From positions 310,001-374,000 of the forward strand of contig JAFEMH010001247.1 of the NCBI GenBank assembly GCA_022495995.1: a DNA stretch of 64,000 nucleotides, given 5' to 3'. How positions within the stretch are numbered: position 1 is the stretch's first letter; each line of letters opens with the position of its first letter. This document shows, piece after piece, positions 47,587 through 57,696 of the stretch. The notes beneath the pieces were generated by a model, which saw only the letters and a list, made by a program, of their open reading frames with translations, did not search any database and was not told where the DNA came from. This stretch comes from Adenophora triphylla var. japonica (Eukaryota; Streptophyta; Magnoliopsida; Asterales; Campanulaceae). The position numbers and the translations under genes were made by a program.

Positions 47587-50500
47587 ATGCAGACGGTTAA
47601 TCTTGGGACAACAGAAGACCCCAGAGAAACAAAGATCGGCAGCTTCTTCAAGGGGGAAGACAGAGAAACCTTAACGCAGCTCCTCAGAGAATATGTCGAC
47701 GTCTTCGCTTGGTCCTACAAAGATATGCCGGGGTTAAGTCAGTCGATCGTAGAACATAAGATACCGCTGCTACCCAACGCCAAACCAGTCAAACAGAAAC
47801 TACGCAGAATCAAGCCCGAATGGTCAATGAAAGTGAAAGAAGAGATCATGAAACTCTTGAACGTAGGGTTTATCAAGGTGATTGAGTATCCGGAATGGCT
47901 AGCCAACACAGTACAAGTAGTCAAGTCGAATGGGAAGATACGAGTCTGTGTTGACTTCAGAGACTTGAACAAGGCATCCCCTAAAGATGACTTCCCTCTA
48001 CCAAACATAGACATGTTGGTCGACGCCAGCGCAGCATACGAAGTCCTCTCATTCGTAGATGGCTTCACAGGGTATAACCAAATCCTCATGGCAGAGGAAT
48101 ACCAACACAAAACGGCGTTCACCACACCTTGGGGGACGTTCTGTTATACGGTCATGCCGTTTGGTCTGAAAAACGCTGGGGCTACTTATCAAAGGGCAGT
48201 CACGACTCTATTTCATGACATGATCCACAAAGAAATAGAGGTATATGTGGACGACATGATTATCCACTCAAAGGGAACAGATGATCAGCACTTTAGAGAT
48301 CTCAGAAAATTCTTCAATCGACTGAGACAACACAAGATGAGGCTCAACCCCGCAAAATGCTCATTCGGAGTGGTCAAAGGGAAGGTCTTAGGATACATGG
48401 TCACCGAACGTGGCATAGAAGCAGATCCCGCCAAAATAAAGGCCATCATAGGCATGCCTCCACCTCGAACACAGAAAGAAGTGAAGGGATTCATGGGCAG
48501 ACTCCAATACATCAGTTGATTCATCAATCAACTGACTACAATGTGCGATCCTATCTTCAAGCTACTTAAGAAAAATGCACCTCAAGAATGGACCAAGGAA
48601 TGTCAAGAGGCATTCGAGGAAGTTAGCACTACTTAACCTCCCCACCCATCCTGGTTCCACCGCACAAGGAGAAACCTTTAAAACTCTACCTCACGATTAC
48701 TGACAACGCACTAGGGGCTATGCTCGCTCAAGAACAACCAGCTTCACACACAGAGAATGGATCCTTTGAAGTACATCCTAGACAAATCAACTACTCTCCA
48801 CTCGACAAGTCTTGCGCTGCTCTCGTCTGGGTAACACAAAGACTAAAGCACTACATGGAAGCTTTCCCGGTTCGTCTCATCGCAAGAATGGATCCTTTGA
48901 AGTACATCCTAGACAAATCAAACTTGTCTTCGCGACTGGCTAAGTGGTATTTCATGCTCATGGGATATGATATCACTTACGTCACTCAGAAATCCGTCAG
49001 GGGCAGTGTATTCGCAGATCAGTTGGCCGAATTTCCTTGTGACGAAGTGAAGGGGGAAGACCCGCGATTCCCTGATGAGGACATCATGAGTATAGAAGAA
49101 GAAAATAAGTGGCAATTATTTTTTGATGGCACATCCAATAAGAAAGGTTTCGGCATCGGGATGTTGTTAGTGGATCCCGACGACATCTATACTCCACTAG
49201 CAATACGTCTTGACTTTGATGCCACTAATAACACGGCCGAATATGAAGCTTGCATAGCGGGACTCGAAGCAGCCCTAGAACGCAACGTAATCGAGCTTGA
49301 GGTATTTGGGGACTCCCAGTTGATCATCAATCAGACATTGAAAAGTGGAGGATCCAAGATCTAACCCTTCAAAAATACAATGCCCACCTCCAAGAGTTAG
49401 TGTAACAATTCAGAGATATCTCATTCCACTATCTCCCTAGAGACAAAAAACGGTTTGCAGATGCATTGGCTACACTTGCTTCCTTGGTTGAAATCCCTGC
49501 AAGAAAGGCAGTGAAATCCTTCAAAGTAACTCGGCGAGCAACTCCTGCCTAATGCGCTGCTATAGACCTCCATGACTGCAAAGACAAGTGGTCATCCGAA
49601 TGCACCACCATTGAGAACTCCGAAAAGAAACCATGGTACTATGACATTTGGCATTTCATCCTAGATGGAACCATTCCGCCTGAGACCAACAAGAAGACTC
49701 AGATTGCCCTTAGGAGGCTGGCAGCTAACTACGTCATCAATGCTGGCCGTCTATTCAAAAAATACTCCCAGGGGAACCTCCTTTGCGCCACCGAAGAAGA
49801 AGCCCAAGAAATAATGGACCACGTTCATCAAGGAGTGTGTGGAACTCACATGAGCGACAACATGCTCGCCAAAAATATCATCAGACAAGGGTACTTTTGG
49901 TTAACCATGGAGGCCGACTGTACCAGCATGGTCAAGAAATGCCATAAGTGTCAGATACATGCCAACCTTCAGCATGCACCTCCTTCATTGCTGTACCCTA
50001 TGACATCCCCTTGGCTATTCTCAACGTGGGGCATAGATGTGATTGGAAAGGTCATGCCCGCAGGAGCCAATGGGCGCTGTTCTGTCTTAGTAGCCATCGA
50101 CTATTTCACTAAATGGATAGAGGCCGCCTCCTACAAAGTTTTGAATGCCCGAAAGGTGGCAGAATTCATCAAGCACAATATCATTTGCCGATATGGGGTC
50201 CCACAAGAGATGATATCTGATAATGGCTCCCATTTCGAGAAAGAAATCGATCGCCTCTTAACAGAGTACAAAATCGTAAGGCATAAGTCATCTCCTTACA
50301 GGCCTCAGACGAATGGAGCAGTTGAAGCCGCAAACAAAATGATCGAAACTATCATCAGAAAAATGGCAGTCACTGGGAAAGACTGGCCCGACAAGCTACC
50401 CTTCGCGCTTTGGGGATACCGCACTTCAATCCGAACAGCTACAGGGAGGACTCTATGCGCTCTCACATACGGAATGGAAGCTGTTCTACTAATAGAATTA

Positions 50501-50875
50501 GAAATACTATCACTGAGGGTTCTCCTATAAAACCAAGTGAATGAAGTCAACTGGCTAGAAAGCAGATACGAAGAGCTAGCCGTGCTAGACGAAAGAAGGT
50601 TGAGAGCAGCCGAACACACTCAAGCTTACCAAATAAGAATGGCAAGAGCTTTCAACAAAAAGGTCAAGACAAGGAACATCAGAGTAGGCGACCTGGTTCT
50701 TCACGAGCATCTTCCTGGACCTTTCAACCCTCTAGGCAAGTGGGGACCAAAATGGATAGGACCCTACGTTGTTAAGAAGATATTCTCTGGGGGAGCCCTT
50801 CAGCTGGTGGACTTGGACGGAGATCAGCTACCGAAGCCGGTCAACATGGACAAGCTCAAGAAGTACTTCGCGTGA
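47587..50875 (+). pseudogene. pol: RT, dual RNase H and integrase of D
   Basis: RT (47587-48519): VCVDFRDLNKASPKDDFPLP, FVDGFTGYNQI, MPFGLKNAGATYQR and VYVDDMIIHSK, all catalytic Asp present, ended by a TGA at 48517-48519. Frameshift before the RNase H region at 48720, where YSPLDKSCAALVWVTQRLKH marks the first domain and WQLFFDGTSNKKG, NNTAEYEACIAGLEAAL and VFGDSQLIINQ mark the second, archaeal-type one. Another frame change and stops occur at 49364-49800. Integrase (49814-50875): HQGVCGTH, CHKCQ, WGIDVIG, SDNGSHF and NGAVEAANK (D, D, E), TAA at 50528-50530, then the KVKTRNIRVGDLVL C-terminal domain ending at 50875. Pol is in a different frame from gag-protease. Confidence 0.88.
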
Positions 50876-51096
50876 CTTGGCCTCTTAAAAATCGCTCGCT
50901 AGGTTGAAAATCCCGAAAGGGGCGATCTAGGCAAAAATTAGAGTTTGCACAAGAAAAGAAGCCCGCTAGATTGAAAACCTGAAAGGGCGGTCTAGGCAAA
51001 AGCAAGGGTGTGCATAAAAAAAAAGGGGAGGCCTTGTCCCGCGCGAGACTACTCTTTGGCCTGAAATCGTATTTTGTTTTTTTCTCTCTCAAAAAT
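50876..51096 (+). other. Post-pol spacer of D: twofold repeat and palindrome
   Basis: Two units of CGCTAGGTTGAAAATCCCGA and GGGCGATCTAGGCAAAA (about 50893-50955 and 50956-51014), also doubled in B. GTCCCGCGCGAGAC (51036-51049) belongs to the palindrome class seen elsewhere. Confidence 0.7.
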
Positions 51097-51170
51097 GAAC
51101 TACGTTAGACCTGAGCCTCTTATTTAATTGTTGTAAAAGAGGAACGTAGGCAGCCTTCGGGTTCGGTCTA
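51097..51170 (+). other. Conserved hairpin, post-pol copy of D
   Basis: GAACTACGTTAGACCTGAG, stem CCTCTT (51116-51121) / 15-nt loop / stem AAGAGG (51137-51142), then AACGTAGGCAGCC and GGTTCGGTC. Flanks match copies in B. Confidence 0.7.
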
Positions 51171-51398
51171 ATCAAATAAATCAACCAAATTTTGTCCTTT
51201 TATTAATCAAATGCATTTTATTAATAACAAAAGGAAAATCCTAACCACAACGACTAATTTGCTAAGCTAACCATCTTGAAAAAAAAATACTAATAAATAA
51301 ATAAAGCTATTGATCTATTAAGGCAATCTCTTGGTACTCTCTAGGATCTAGTCTTTCATTAACTTGGTAGGTCGGCGGACATGATCGCTGTCGTCATC

Positions 51399-52841
51399 TC
51401 AATCTCTCTTGCGCTTTGGGCCCTTCGGAGCAGAACATCCCTCAAGGCGATTGAAAACAGATTCCGAAAGCCTCTTGAAGACATGGGGCCTATCCAAGGC
51501 TTGCATCTTTCCGGGAAGACCCTTACCTCGTCGCTCGTACCAATCCCCATCAAGAAAATCTTGGGTTGGATCGGTTCGTACATTGGCAGGATCAGACTGA
51601 GCCTCGCTCCTTCTCAAAATACTGCTCGCCACGAAAGAATCTCTTAACAGTGAAAGACGCAGATCATCAATCTTCTCCACACTCGGGTGACCGGTATGAA
51701 GGAACCAATCCAAATACTTGTCAGATAAGAAGACGCTTGCATCAAAAGTCCGAAGGTTCGACCAGCGATCTCGATTAATTCCTTCACCCCATGCTTGAGC
51801 TAACACCTTCGCAAACTCCACACCAATATAGGACACTTCACGAGAAGCTCCTTCGAAAAGATAAGTGTCATGCTGCTGGCCAAACTGACGAAGCACCCGC
51901 TTGGGAAAATAAAAGGAGGAATCTCGCAAACCCGGGAGAACAACCCTGTCAAAACCATTGGTATTGGCATCATACTTGTTCAGTCTCCAATAAGGTGGAC
52001 ACCAAATAATATCTGCAGTGGCAGTTTTTGCAATCAACTTCCACTCATCCACCGAAAGATCCTTGATCAGCAACTTCCTCATATGGTATCTGAATGGGGA
52101 ATACTCCAACGGAGGATCTACCAACTTGAGATGTTCCCTAAGCCAAATAGTCAACAAAAGAGGACTCCCTTGAGTCATGGCACCGGTCTTATGCAACTCA
52201 TCAAGACCATGCAGGGTCTCACCCAAGATTAGCGGGATAATGTTCCTAGAACGTTTCCTAGCCTGCAGAACGATTTCCACCAATTGGGAGTCAACCAAGC
52301 CATCCTTGCACGTGAACAAAACATCTCCAAAAAGAGAAAGGGCCAGAAAGTTCCGTTTGTAAACATGGAAGACCTCCTCATCTGAATCTCCGCTGAAGCG
52401 TTCAGGAAAAGAAGAGCAATCAACCCATCTGCGTCGAACTAACTCATAGCAAGTATCAAGGGGGATCCCCAACAATTCATTCAAAGCTTCTGAATGGTTC
52501 CTATTTAATTTAGGAACAACGATTTCACCAGTCAAAGGCATATACAAAATAATGGCAAATTCCTCAACAGTAGGCACCATCTCATTAAGAGAGAAATTAA
52601 AGAGATGAATAGAGGGATCCCAAAATCGAGCAGCAACCTGCAGAAGATTCCAATCCGGTTGGAGGTTCTTCAAAGTGAAAAGGATTCTGAATCCGAATTC
52701 TGCAATAAACTTATAGCGAGATCGATTACGAAACGACCTCACAAAAATTCTCGATGCTTGCTTGAACACTTCAACTACATCAGACGGCAGAGAAAAATCA
52801 TCAACAATCATGGACATTAGAACAACCTCCTTGGAAGCCAT
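51399..52841 (-). CDS. Antisense ORF 1 of D, intact 480-residue plant-mobile-domain/DUF7745-like protein
   Basis: A single uninterrupted frame from the ATG at 52841 to 51399 on the strand opposite to gag-pol. Residues about 60-110 (NLLQVAARFWDPSIHLFNF then MVPTVEEFAIIL) match the pattern of DUF7745 and plant-mobile-domain-like proteins that are frequent in plant genomes and in Tat antisense cargo. The rest is mostly helical with no membrane segment, ending in a basic KGPKRKRD tail resembling a nuclear localisation signal. A TATA box lies about 100 bp upstream (52937-52948), with palindromes behind it. It stands between the post-pol hairpin and antisense gene 2. Function is unknown; nuclear location is inferred from the tail only. 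Confidence 0.75.
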   Translation of the reverse strand: MASKEVVLMSMIVDDFSLPSDVVEVFKQASRIFVRSFRNRSRYKFIAEFGFRILFTLKNLQPDWNLLQVAARFWDPSIHLFNFSLNEMVPTVEEFAIILYMPLTGEIVVPKLNRNHSEALNELLGIPLDTCYELVRRRWVDCSSFPERFSGDSDEEVFHVYKRNFLALSLFGDVLFTCKDGLVDSQLVEIVLQARKRSRNIIPLILGETLHGLDELHKTGAMTQGSPLLLTIWLREHLKLVDPPLEYSPFRYHMRKLLIKDLSVDEWKLIAKTATADIIWCPPYWRLNKYDANTNGFDRVVLPGLRDSSFYFPKRVLRQFGQQHDTYLFEGASREVSYIGVEFAKVLAQAWGEGINRDRWSNLRTFDASVFLSDKYLDWFLHTGHPSVEKIDDLRLSLLRDSFVASSILRRSEAQSDPANVRTDPTQDFLDGDWYERRGKGLPGKMQALDRPHVFKRLSESVFNRLEGCSAPKGPKRKRD

Positions 52842-52936
52842 GAATCACAGGGTGGAAAAGAAATCAAGAATTCGACCCTAACAGAATATCTCTAGAGTTT
52901 GAGAGGCTAGAATGGGTTATCTAGCCGGACTACAGT

Positions 52937-53031
52937 TATTTATATATAGGGAGAACTGACAGAATCCTGTTCGAAGAAGAAAAGAATTCCTCCTGAGTAG
53001 CGTGTCTCGCGCGAGATATCTTGTCCCGCGC
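52937..53031 (-). promoter_or_regulatory. Promoter of antisense ORF 1: TATA box and palindrome pair
   Basis: TATATATAAATA on the minus strand (52937-52948). Upstream in gene sense lie TTGTCCCGCGCTATAC (53021-53035, imperfect) and the perfect 12-bp palindrome TCTCGCGCGAGA (53005-53016). Same palindrome-then-TATA order as in the LTRs. Confidence 0.65.
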
Positions 53032-53368
53032 TATACACCTCTTCGGAAATTCCAGCAGCACTCCTGCACAAATAAGAAATCTAGCCCTGACTTGACGAAG
53101 CAAGTCTTGAATCCTGCAAATGCAGTTCCTAATATGCAATACAGGCATCAAAATCAAGCTCAAAACTTTGACCTAAATGGTCATTTCATTCCACCACGGA
53201 AGTCGAGAAAGTTAAAAAATATAACTAGACCTAGGATTAGGAATTAAGAAAATCTTGTTTTTTGTGCTACCTACGTGCTACCAGGTACAAGAAAAGAAAA
53301 AATTGTCTGGGCCCACCCGGCCAATATTTACAAGTTCTTAAAGAAATGAATGGGGGAGAAAAAAGGGA
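53032..53368. other. Spacer between the antisense genes of D
   Basis: No gene seen beyond the two flanking antisense transcription units; open frames here have no recognisable features. Confidence 0.4.
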
Positions 53369-55621
53369 TCATGCCATCAAGTTGCCCGAGCTGCCAGCAC
53401 CTCCATCATCTTCACCACCGTTGGGGCTACCGTCCCTCCTCGACCGTTTGGCCCCACAAGATGGGGTCACTGCAGAGGCTACTGTCGACGCTGCCAAAGC
53501 ACCCTTTTGAAATAGCCGCTCAGACAGGTCCGACACCAAGGACATCAATCCAGCCATCCTGCTCGCCCCACGGTTCTAATCAGTCGCGAACATGGTAATC
53601 TGATAACAAAAGGATACTCAGATGAAGTCAGACATATACACATATATGGACGAATACAGGAAATAGTATGAACAGAAATGTACTTAAGAGGCATCGGAAG
53701 GGAGGCGGTAAGCCTCAGGAATATGGTCCGTGATCGGGATGTGACCCACCATCTGCATACCTTACATCATATACGTGAAGCTCAGAGGACCATAATCCGG
53801 TGCAAAAGTCACGGGGCCTGCATACTGCGATGAAGAGCTTGGGGCTGACGAACCTGAGGCTGAGGCTGAGGTAGAAGCTTGGGCACGTGACCGCCTATCA
53901 CCTACCACAAGGGGACCCATCAAGCGAGGCAATAACTCCTCATATGAAGCCCCTCGGATAATGCAGTCCGCTGCCACATAGCCATTCACAAGGTCGGCAT
54001 AATCTTCGTCAGGGATGAAGTGGGTAGGATGCATCGCCCTAGGCGGATCCTCTGGCACCCTGTAGGACAGTGAACCCCGGCCATGCTGAGGGAAGGCTCT
54101 CTCGCCCATATACATGGTATCCCCCTCCAGCGATACCAAAATACTCTGCATCTCAATGGTATCCCAGGCCCGGTGAACCTCTCGTTCCACCAAGGTCCAC
54201 GGATACAGGCCCAGCCGCCCAAAATCAAAATTATCCACCAGGACCCGCGCCTCCGCAACGGTCAGGGTCCAATCTTGCCCCTCCTCCTCATCCATGGTCC
54301 GGTTGGGATGACTCCACCTCTTGATATCCGGAAACTGAGGATCTCGGTCATCCAGCTCAAACCTATACAATCCAAAGATGGCATATCCCCATATCTGTAC
54401 AAGAAAGCAGAGCAGATTCAGTACAAAACGCAGGCAAAAGGTGCAGATAAATGACAAAGACAGAATCAGAAAGCGTACCTCCAAAGCGTAAGAATACCCT
54501 GACATGGTATCCTTGGTATGCCTACATGCCTCATCCATGGCATGATAACAGAAGGCCAGTCCGGCTGAGCCCCAATCGTACGTCCTCACCTGGTCCAGAT
54601 CAACCAACAACCCCAAGAGAGTAATGCCATGGAAGAATGGTTGGCAAAGATAGTCTCGGATAGAATATACTAGAGAGCACCCTCACCAACCGATCTACAT
54701 CCGCATTAGGCTTATCAGCATAAGCCTCGAGCTGAATGCGAAGGGGTGACAACTCTGCAGCAAACCCCTTAACCTTGTTAGGGGCAAAACCAATCAACCG
54801 CCTCCATTCAGCTGGATTCGCAGGCTTGTAACCCGCATTCTTCGGGAGGGCAACACCGGTGAACTCCAACCCGGTAATTGCCAAAAAATCAGTCGAGGTC
54901 ATTGTAGCTTCCCCGAAGCGAAGGTGGACCGTGTGGGTAGTGTCCCACTACCTCTCCTTAATCGCTTGAAGGACCTGAGGAGTCCGCCGCATCCCCCAGA
55001 TGTTATCCACAAAAGTAAGGAGCCCCGTTTGAGCCATCCTAGCCCGAACTCCGTTCAAGTCCTTGACTTTGTCCCACAAAGACTTGGCAATTTTTGCACT
55101 CCCACGGCAGTTTTTGGTTGGCTTATACGACTGCAAAAAAAAGGAAAAGCAAGGGAGCAACATTAGAAATCATCCCATGGCAAAAATTCAAAGAAATAAG
55201 AGAAAAATTTCATTGAGGCATTTCATCAAACACTTGGCGTGGGCACTAGAAAGCCATGTTCAAGGAAGCATTTGGCTACCCGAATCAACCCCTCCTACAA
55301 TCCATGATATGTAGGGAACTCATACATACACAATACAACATCAAACATCCAACAGAATCAACAAAAACGAAGCTTGCATCAAAATAGAACCAAGTTCTAG
55401 ACAAATGAAGAAAATGACCAATTTGGTGAATTAGGAAGTTCAAAACAATGAATCTGATGCAATGCAAAGCATGAAAAGAGAATTGAGAAATAAACTCTTG
55501 CCAAACCCTCGCGAATGGCATGGGAAATGTGCATAGGCCGATCAAAAGTGAGGTCGTCCCTCGAATAGTCCTTCCCGAGCAAGTAGCTACCGAAGGTTGG
55601 GTTCTTTCTCTCTTGCGCCAT
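53369..55621 (-). pseudogene. Antisense gene 2 of D, intron-containing plant mobile domain (MAIN-like) gene
   Basis: Exon 1: 55621-55496, 42 codons from an ATG, ending GGCAAGA before a GT donor. Intron with a pyrimidine-rich TTTTTTTTTGCAG acceptor; exon 2: 55130-54479, with a GAG/GTACGC donor; 84-bp intron; exon 3 from 54394 (TGTACAG acceptor) to a TAA at 53762-53764; a further coding block at 53557-53369 with KRSRRDGSPNGG may be a last exon. Signature pieces of the plant mobile domain are present: WDTTHTVHLRFGEA, a LAITGL segment, RTYDWGSAGLAFCYHAMDEA and IWGYAIFGLYRF. In-frame TAG after QAIKER near 54950 and a frameshift near 54650 mark decay. PMD proteins such as Arabidopsis MAIN and MAIL1 act in the nucleus in gene expression and transposon silencing. 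Retained introns suggest DNA-level or antisense capture of a host-type gene. Confidence 0.7.
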
Positions 55622-56044
55622 GGAGGATGGAAGAAGAAGGGATTAAAATGTTGATTTAAAGATGAAATCAACAAGCAATGCACCTAAAATCTCAGGGAAA
55701 ACGCCTTGGCTTGAGCTTGAAGAGAAAGTTTGAGAATGGGTGTTTTAAATTAAACACACCGCTGCTGTTATATTGCCTCGACAGTCATTATCTCGCACGA
55801 TACAAGCCATCCCGCGCGAGACAACCCCCCTGGATATGTATGAAATTGTCCTCAACAATAAGCGTCTAAGCAACGTCAAATTTCAAAATTTTGACACATT
55901 TACCCTTGAAAGTGATACACTTGCAAGGAAACATGGAGAAATCGGGACCGCATGTCATGGAGCGAGCCGAACGTGACACCCGCACAATCGCCCAATACGG
56001 CATCAGTCACCCAAAAATGATTGATCCAGAGATCAAGTCACCCT
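55622..56044. other. Upstream region of antisense gene 2, with palindrome pair
   Basis: In minus sense, CATCCCGCGCGAGACAACC (55809-55826) and TATCTCGCACGATACAAGCC (55788-55807) precede a weak TATA-like CAATATAAC (55766-55774), about 150 bp before the ATG at 55621. No gene in this stretch. Confidence 0.55.
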
Positions 56045-56480
56045 ACGCGATTCAACGCCCAGACAGGTGAATCGTCAAATCAAAAGCGCGATTCAACGCT
56101 CAGACAGGTGAATCATCAAATCAAAAGCCCGATTCAATGCCCAGACAGGTGAATCGTCAAAAGAAAAGCCCGATTCAACGCCCAGACAGGTGAATCGTCA
56201 AAAGCCCGATCCAATGCCCAGACAGGTGGATCATCAAATCAAAAATCCCGATTCAATGCCCAGATAGGTGAATCGTCAAATCAAAAAGCTCGATTCAACG
56301 TCTAAACAGGTGAATCATCATCCTCAGCAAAAAGACCGATTTGGAGCCCAGACAGGCGAATCGTCACCAAACCAACAGGACTCAAAGGACCGGACAGGTA
56401 AACCTTTGTTTCTAACATCTTTCCCCACAGGTTCGGAGCCCAAACAGGCAAATCTTCAGACAGACAGGTATATTCAGAAT
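56045..56480. repeat. Tandem repeat, ~38-bp units
   Basis: About ten units with the core CGATTCAACGCCCAGACAGG followed by TGAATCGTCAAATCAAAAGC, becoming irregular after 56330. Located just before the second hairpin and the 3' LTR of D. No spacer-like unique sequence separates the units. Confidence 0.93.
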
Positions 56481-56592
56481 TGGGTCTTGATTTGATTCCT
56501 CAGTATGAATTTACATTTTCAAAAAACAAAATCTCCTCTATTTTCAAAATGATTTTCAAAATACCTAAAGCAGCCTTTTCGTGTTTTGGAGT

Positions 56593-56652
56593 CGAACTAT
56601 GTTATGGTCTGATTCTCTGATAGAGATACGTAGGAAGCCGTGCGGCTCGACC
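56593..56652 (+). other. Conserved hairpin, pre-PPT copy of D
   Basis: CGAACTATGTTATGGTCTGA, stem TCTCT / loop GAT / stem AGAGA (56614-56626), TACGTAGGAAGCC and GGCTCGACC. Same position relative to the 3' LTR as the 7291-7361 copy in B. Confidence 0.7.
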
Positions 56653-56714
56653 ATCCTGATGTTCAGAATGATGTCTTTTCTATCGTCGACATGACTTCTT
56701 CCATAAGACTTGTC

Positions 56715-56726
56715 GACGAGGGGCTC
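56715..56726 (+). other. Polypurine tract of D
   Basis: GACGAGGGGCTC directly before TGTAGACACC of the 3' LTR. Confidence 0.85.
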
Positions 56727-57696
56727 TGTAGACACCCCATTCTGAACCCATCAGAACAGATTAATACCGCTCTAAGTCTCGCCTTGAGTCAAGAGTAGAA
56801 ATCCACCATTTCGTCATGTTTCGTTAAGTTTTGACTAACGACCGTTAGTTTGGACTAAACTGCATACGAGATAACGAGGGAAGGACAAAATTGTCCACTG
56901 ACAGCCTTGTCTCGTGCGGAACTTGCATGTCTCGCGCGATACTAATCCCCTGTAGACGTACAAAAGCCAGTTTCCTCGTCGATTTCAACCTCTTTCTTGA
57001 TAAAACCTTATCAATCCGGTCATCCAATATAATTTGGGTTCTGGAACCTTCCCAGGGTATTTTACCTCTCCACCTTCACCTCTCTAACACCTATAAATAC
57101 TTGAAGACTTTCAGTATTTCGGATCCCAAACTTTTCAGTCAAAACCCCTACGTTTACTGGTTTCTCTCCCGAAAGATTCCTGTAAACCACCCTAAAATCA
57201 CCTAAAAGTTTGTTTATAAATCTTGTTGATCAACAAACATCAAAGCCCGAACTAAGGATCAAGGCGAAGCTCTGTCCACGTCAAGGTTCGACTCTAAACT
57301 TGAGTCGAATCTCTGTCCGAATCTCTTCACACAAGGTAATCTTCCTTTCCCTTTCTATTTGATTGTTAGAGTGGTATAATATATTAAACCTAGGATCGGC
57401 CTAGAGCCTCCTCAAATCATGGGGACGGTCTTAAAGAAATCGATCATATATTCCATTTAACCTCGTTAAATGGATTCTTTTACTTAATTAATTAAAACGT
57501 CTTTTTCTTTGAATAACTCTCTTTTAGCAAGACCGATCTCCGGATTGGGTGGAATGGGTGCTCCTTGACCTTCCTATTCCATAGCCTAAGCCCCGAACCC
57601 AAAATCTCTTTTCAAATGGTTTTTTCTATATTTCCAACTAAATAAATATAGGTGGCGACTCAAAAAGATGTTAAAGAAAATACACGCATCGCTACA
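56727..57696 (+). repeat. 3' LTR of D
   Basis: TGTAGACACCCCATTC to GCATCGCTACA. Palindrome pair 56907-56945 and TATA box 57092-57099 are better preserved than in the 5' LTR. Confidence 0.93.

Larger units (their letters stand above)
42037..57696 (+). mobile_element. Ty3/gypsy Tat/Ogre-like element 'D', 15.7 kb, with two antisense genes
   Basis: LTRs 42037-43007 and 56727-57696, perfect target duplication CCCCT (42032-42036 and 57697-57701), tRNA-Arg-type PBS, gag, protease with a G-patch, RT, dual RNase H and integrase, then two minus-strand genes, a tandem repeat array, hairpin and PPT. Large size, PBS type, dual RNase H and antisense cargo point to the Tat/Ogre group. Gag-pol has several stops and frameshifts. 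It is inserted in the antisense gene of A-prime. Confidence 0.93.
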
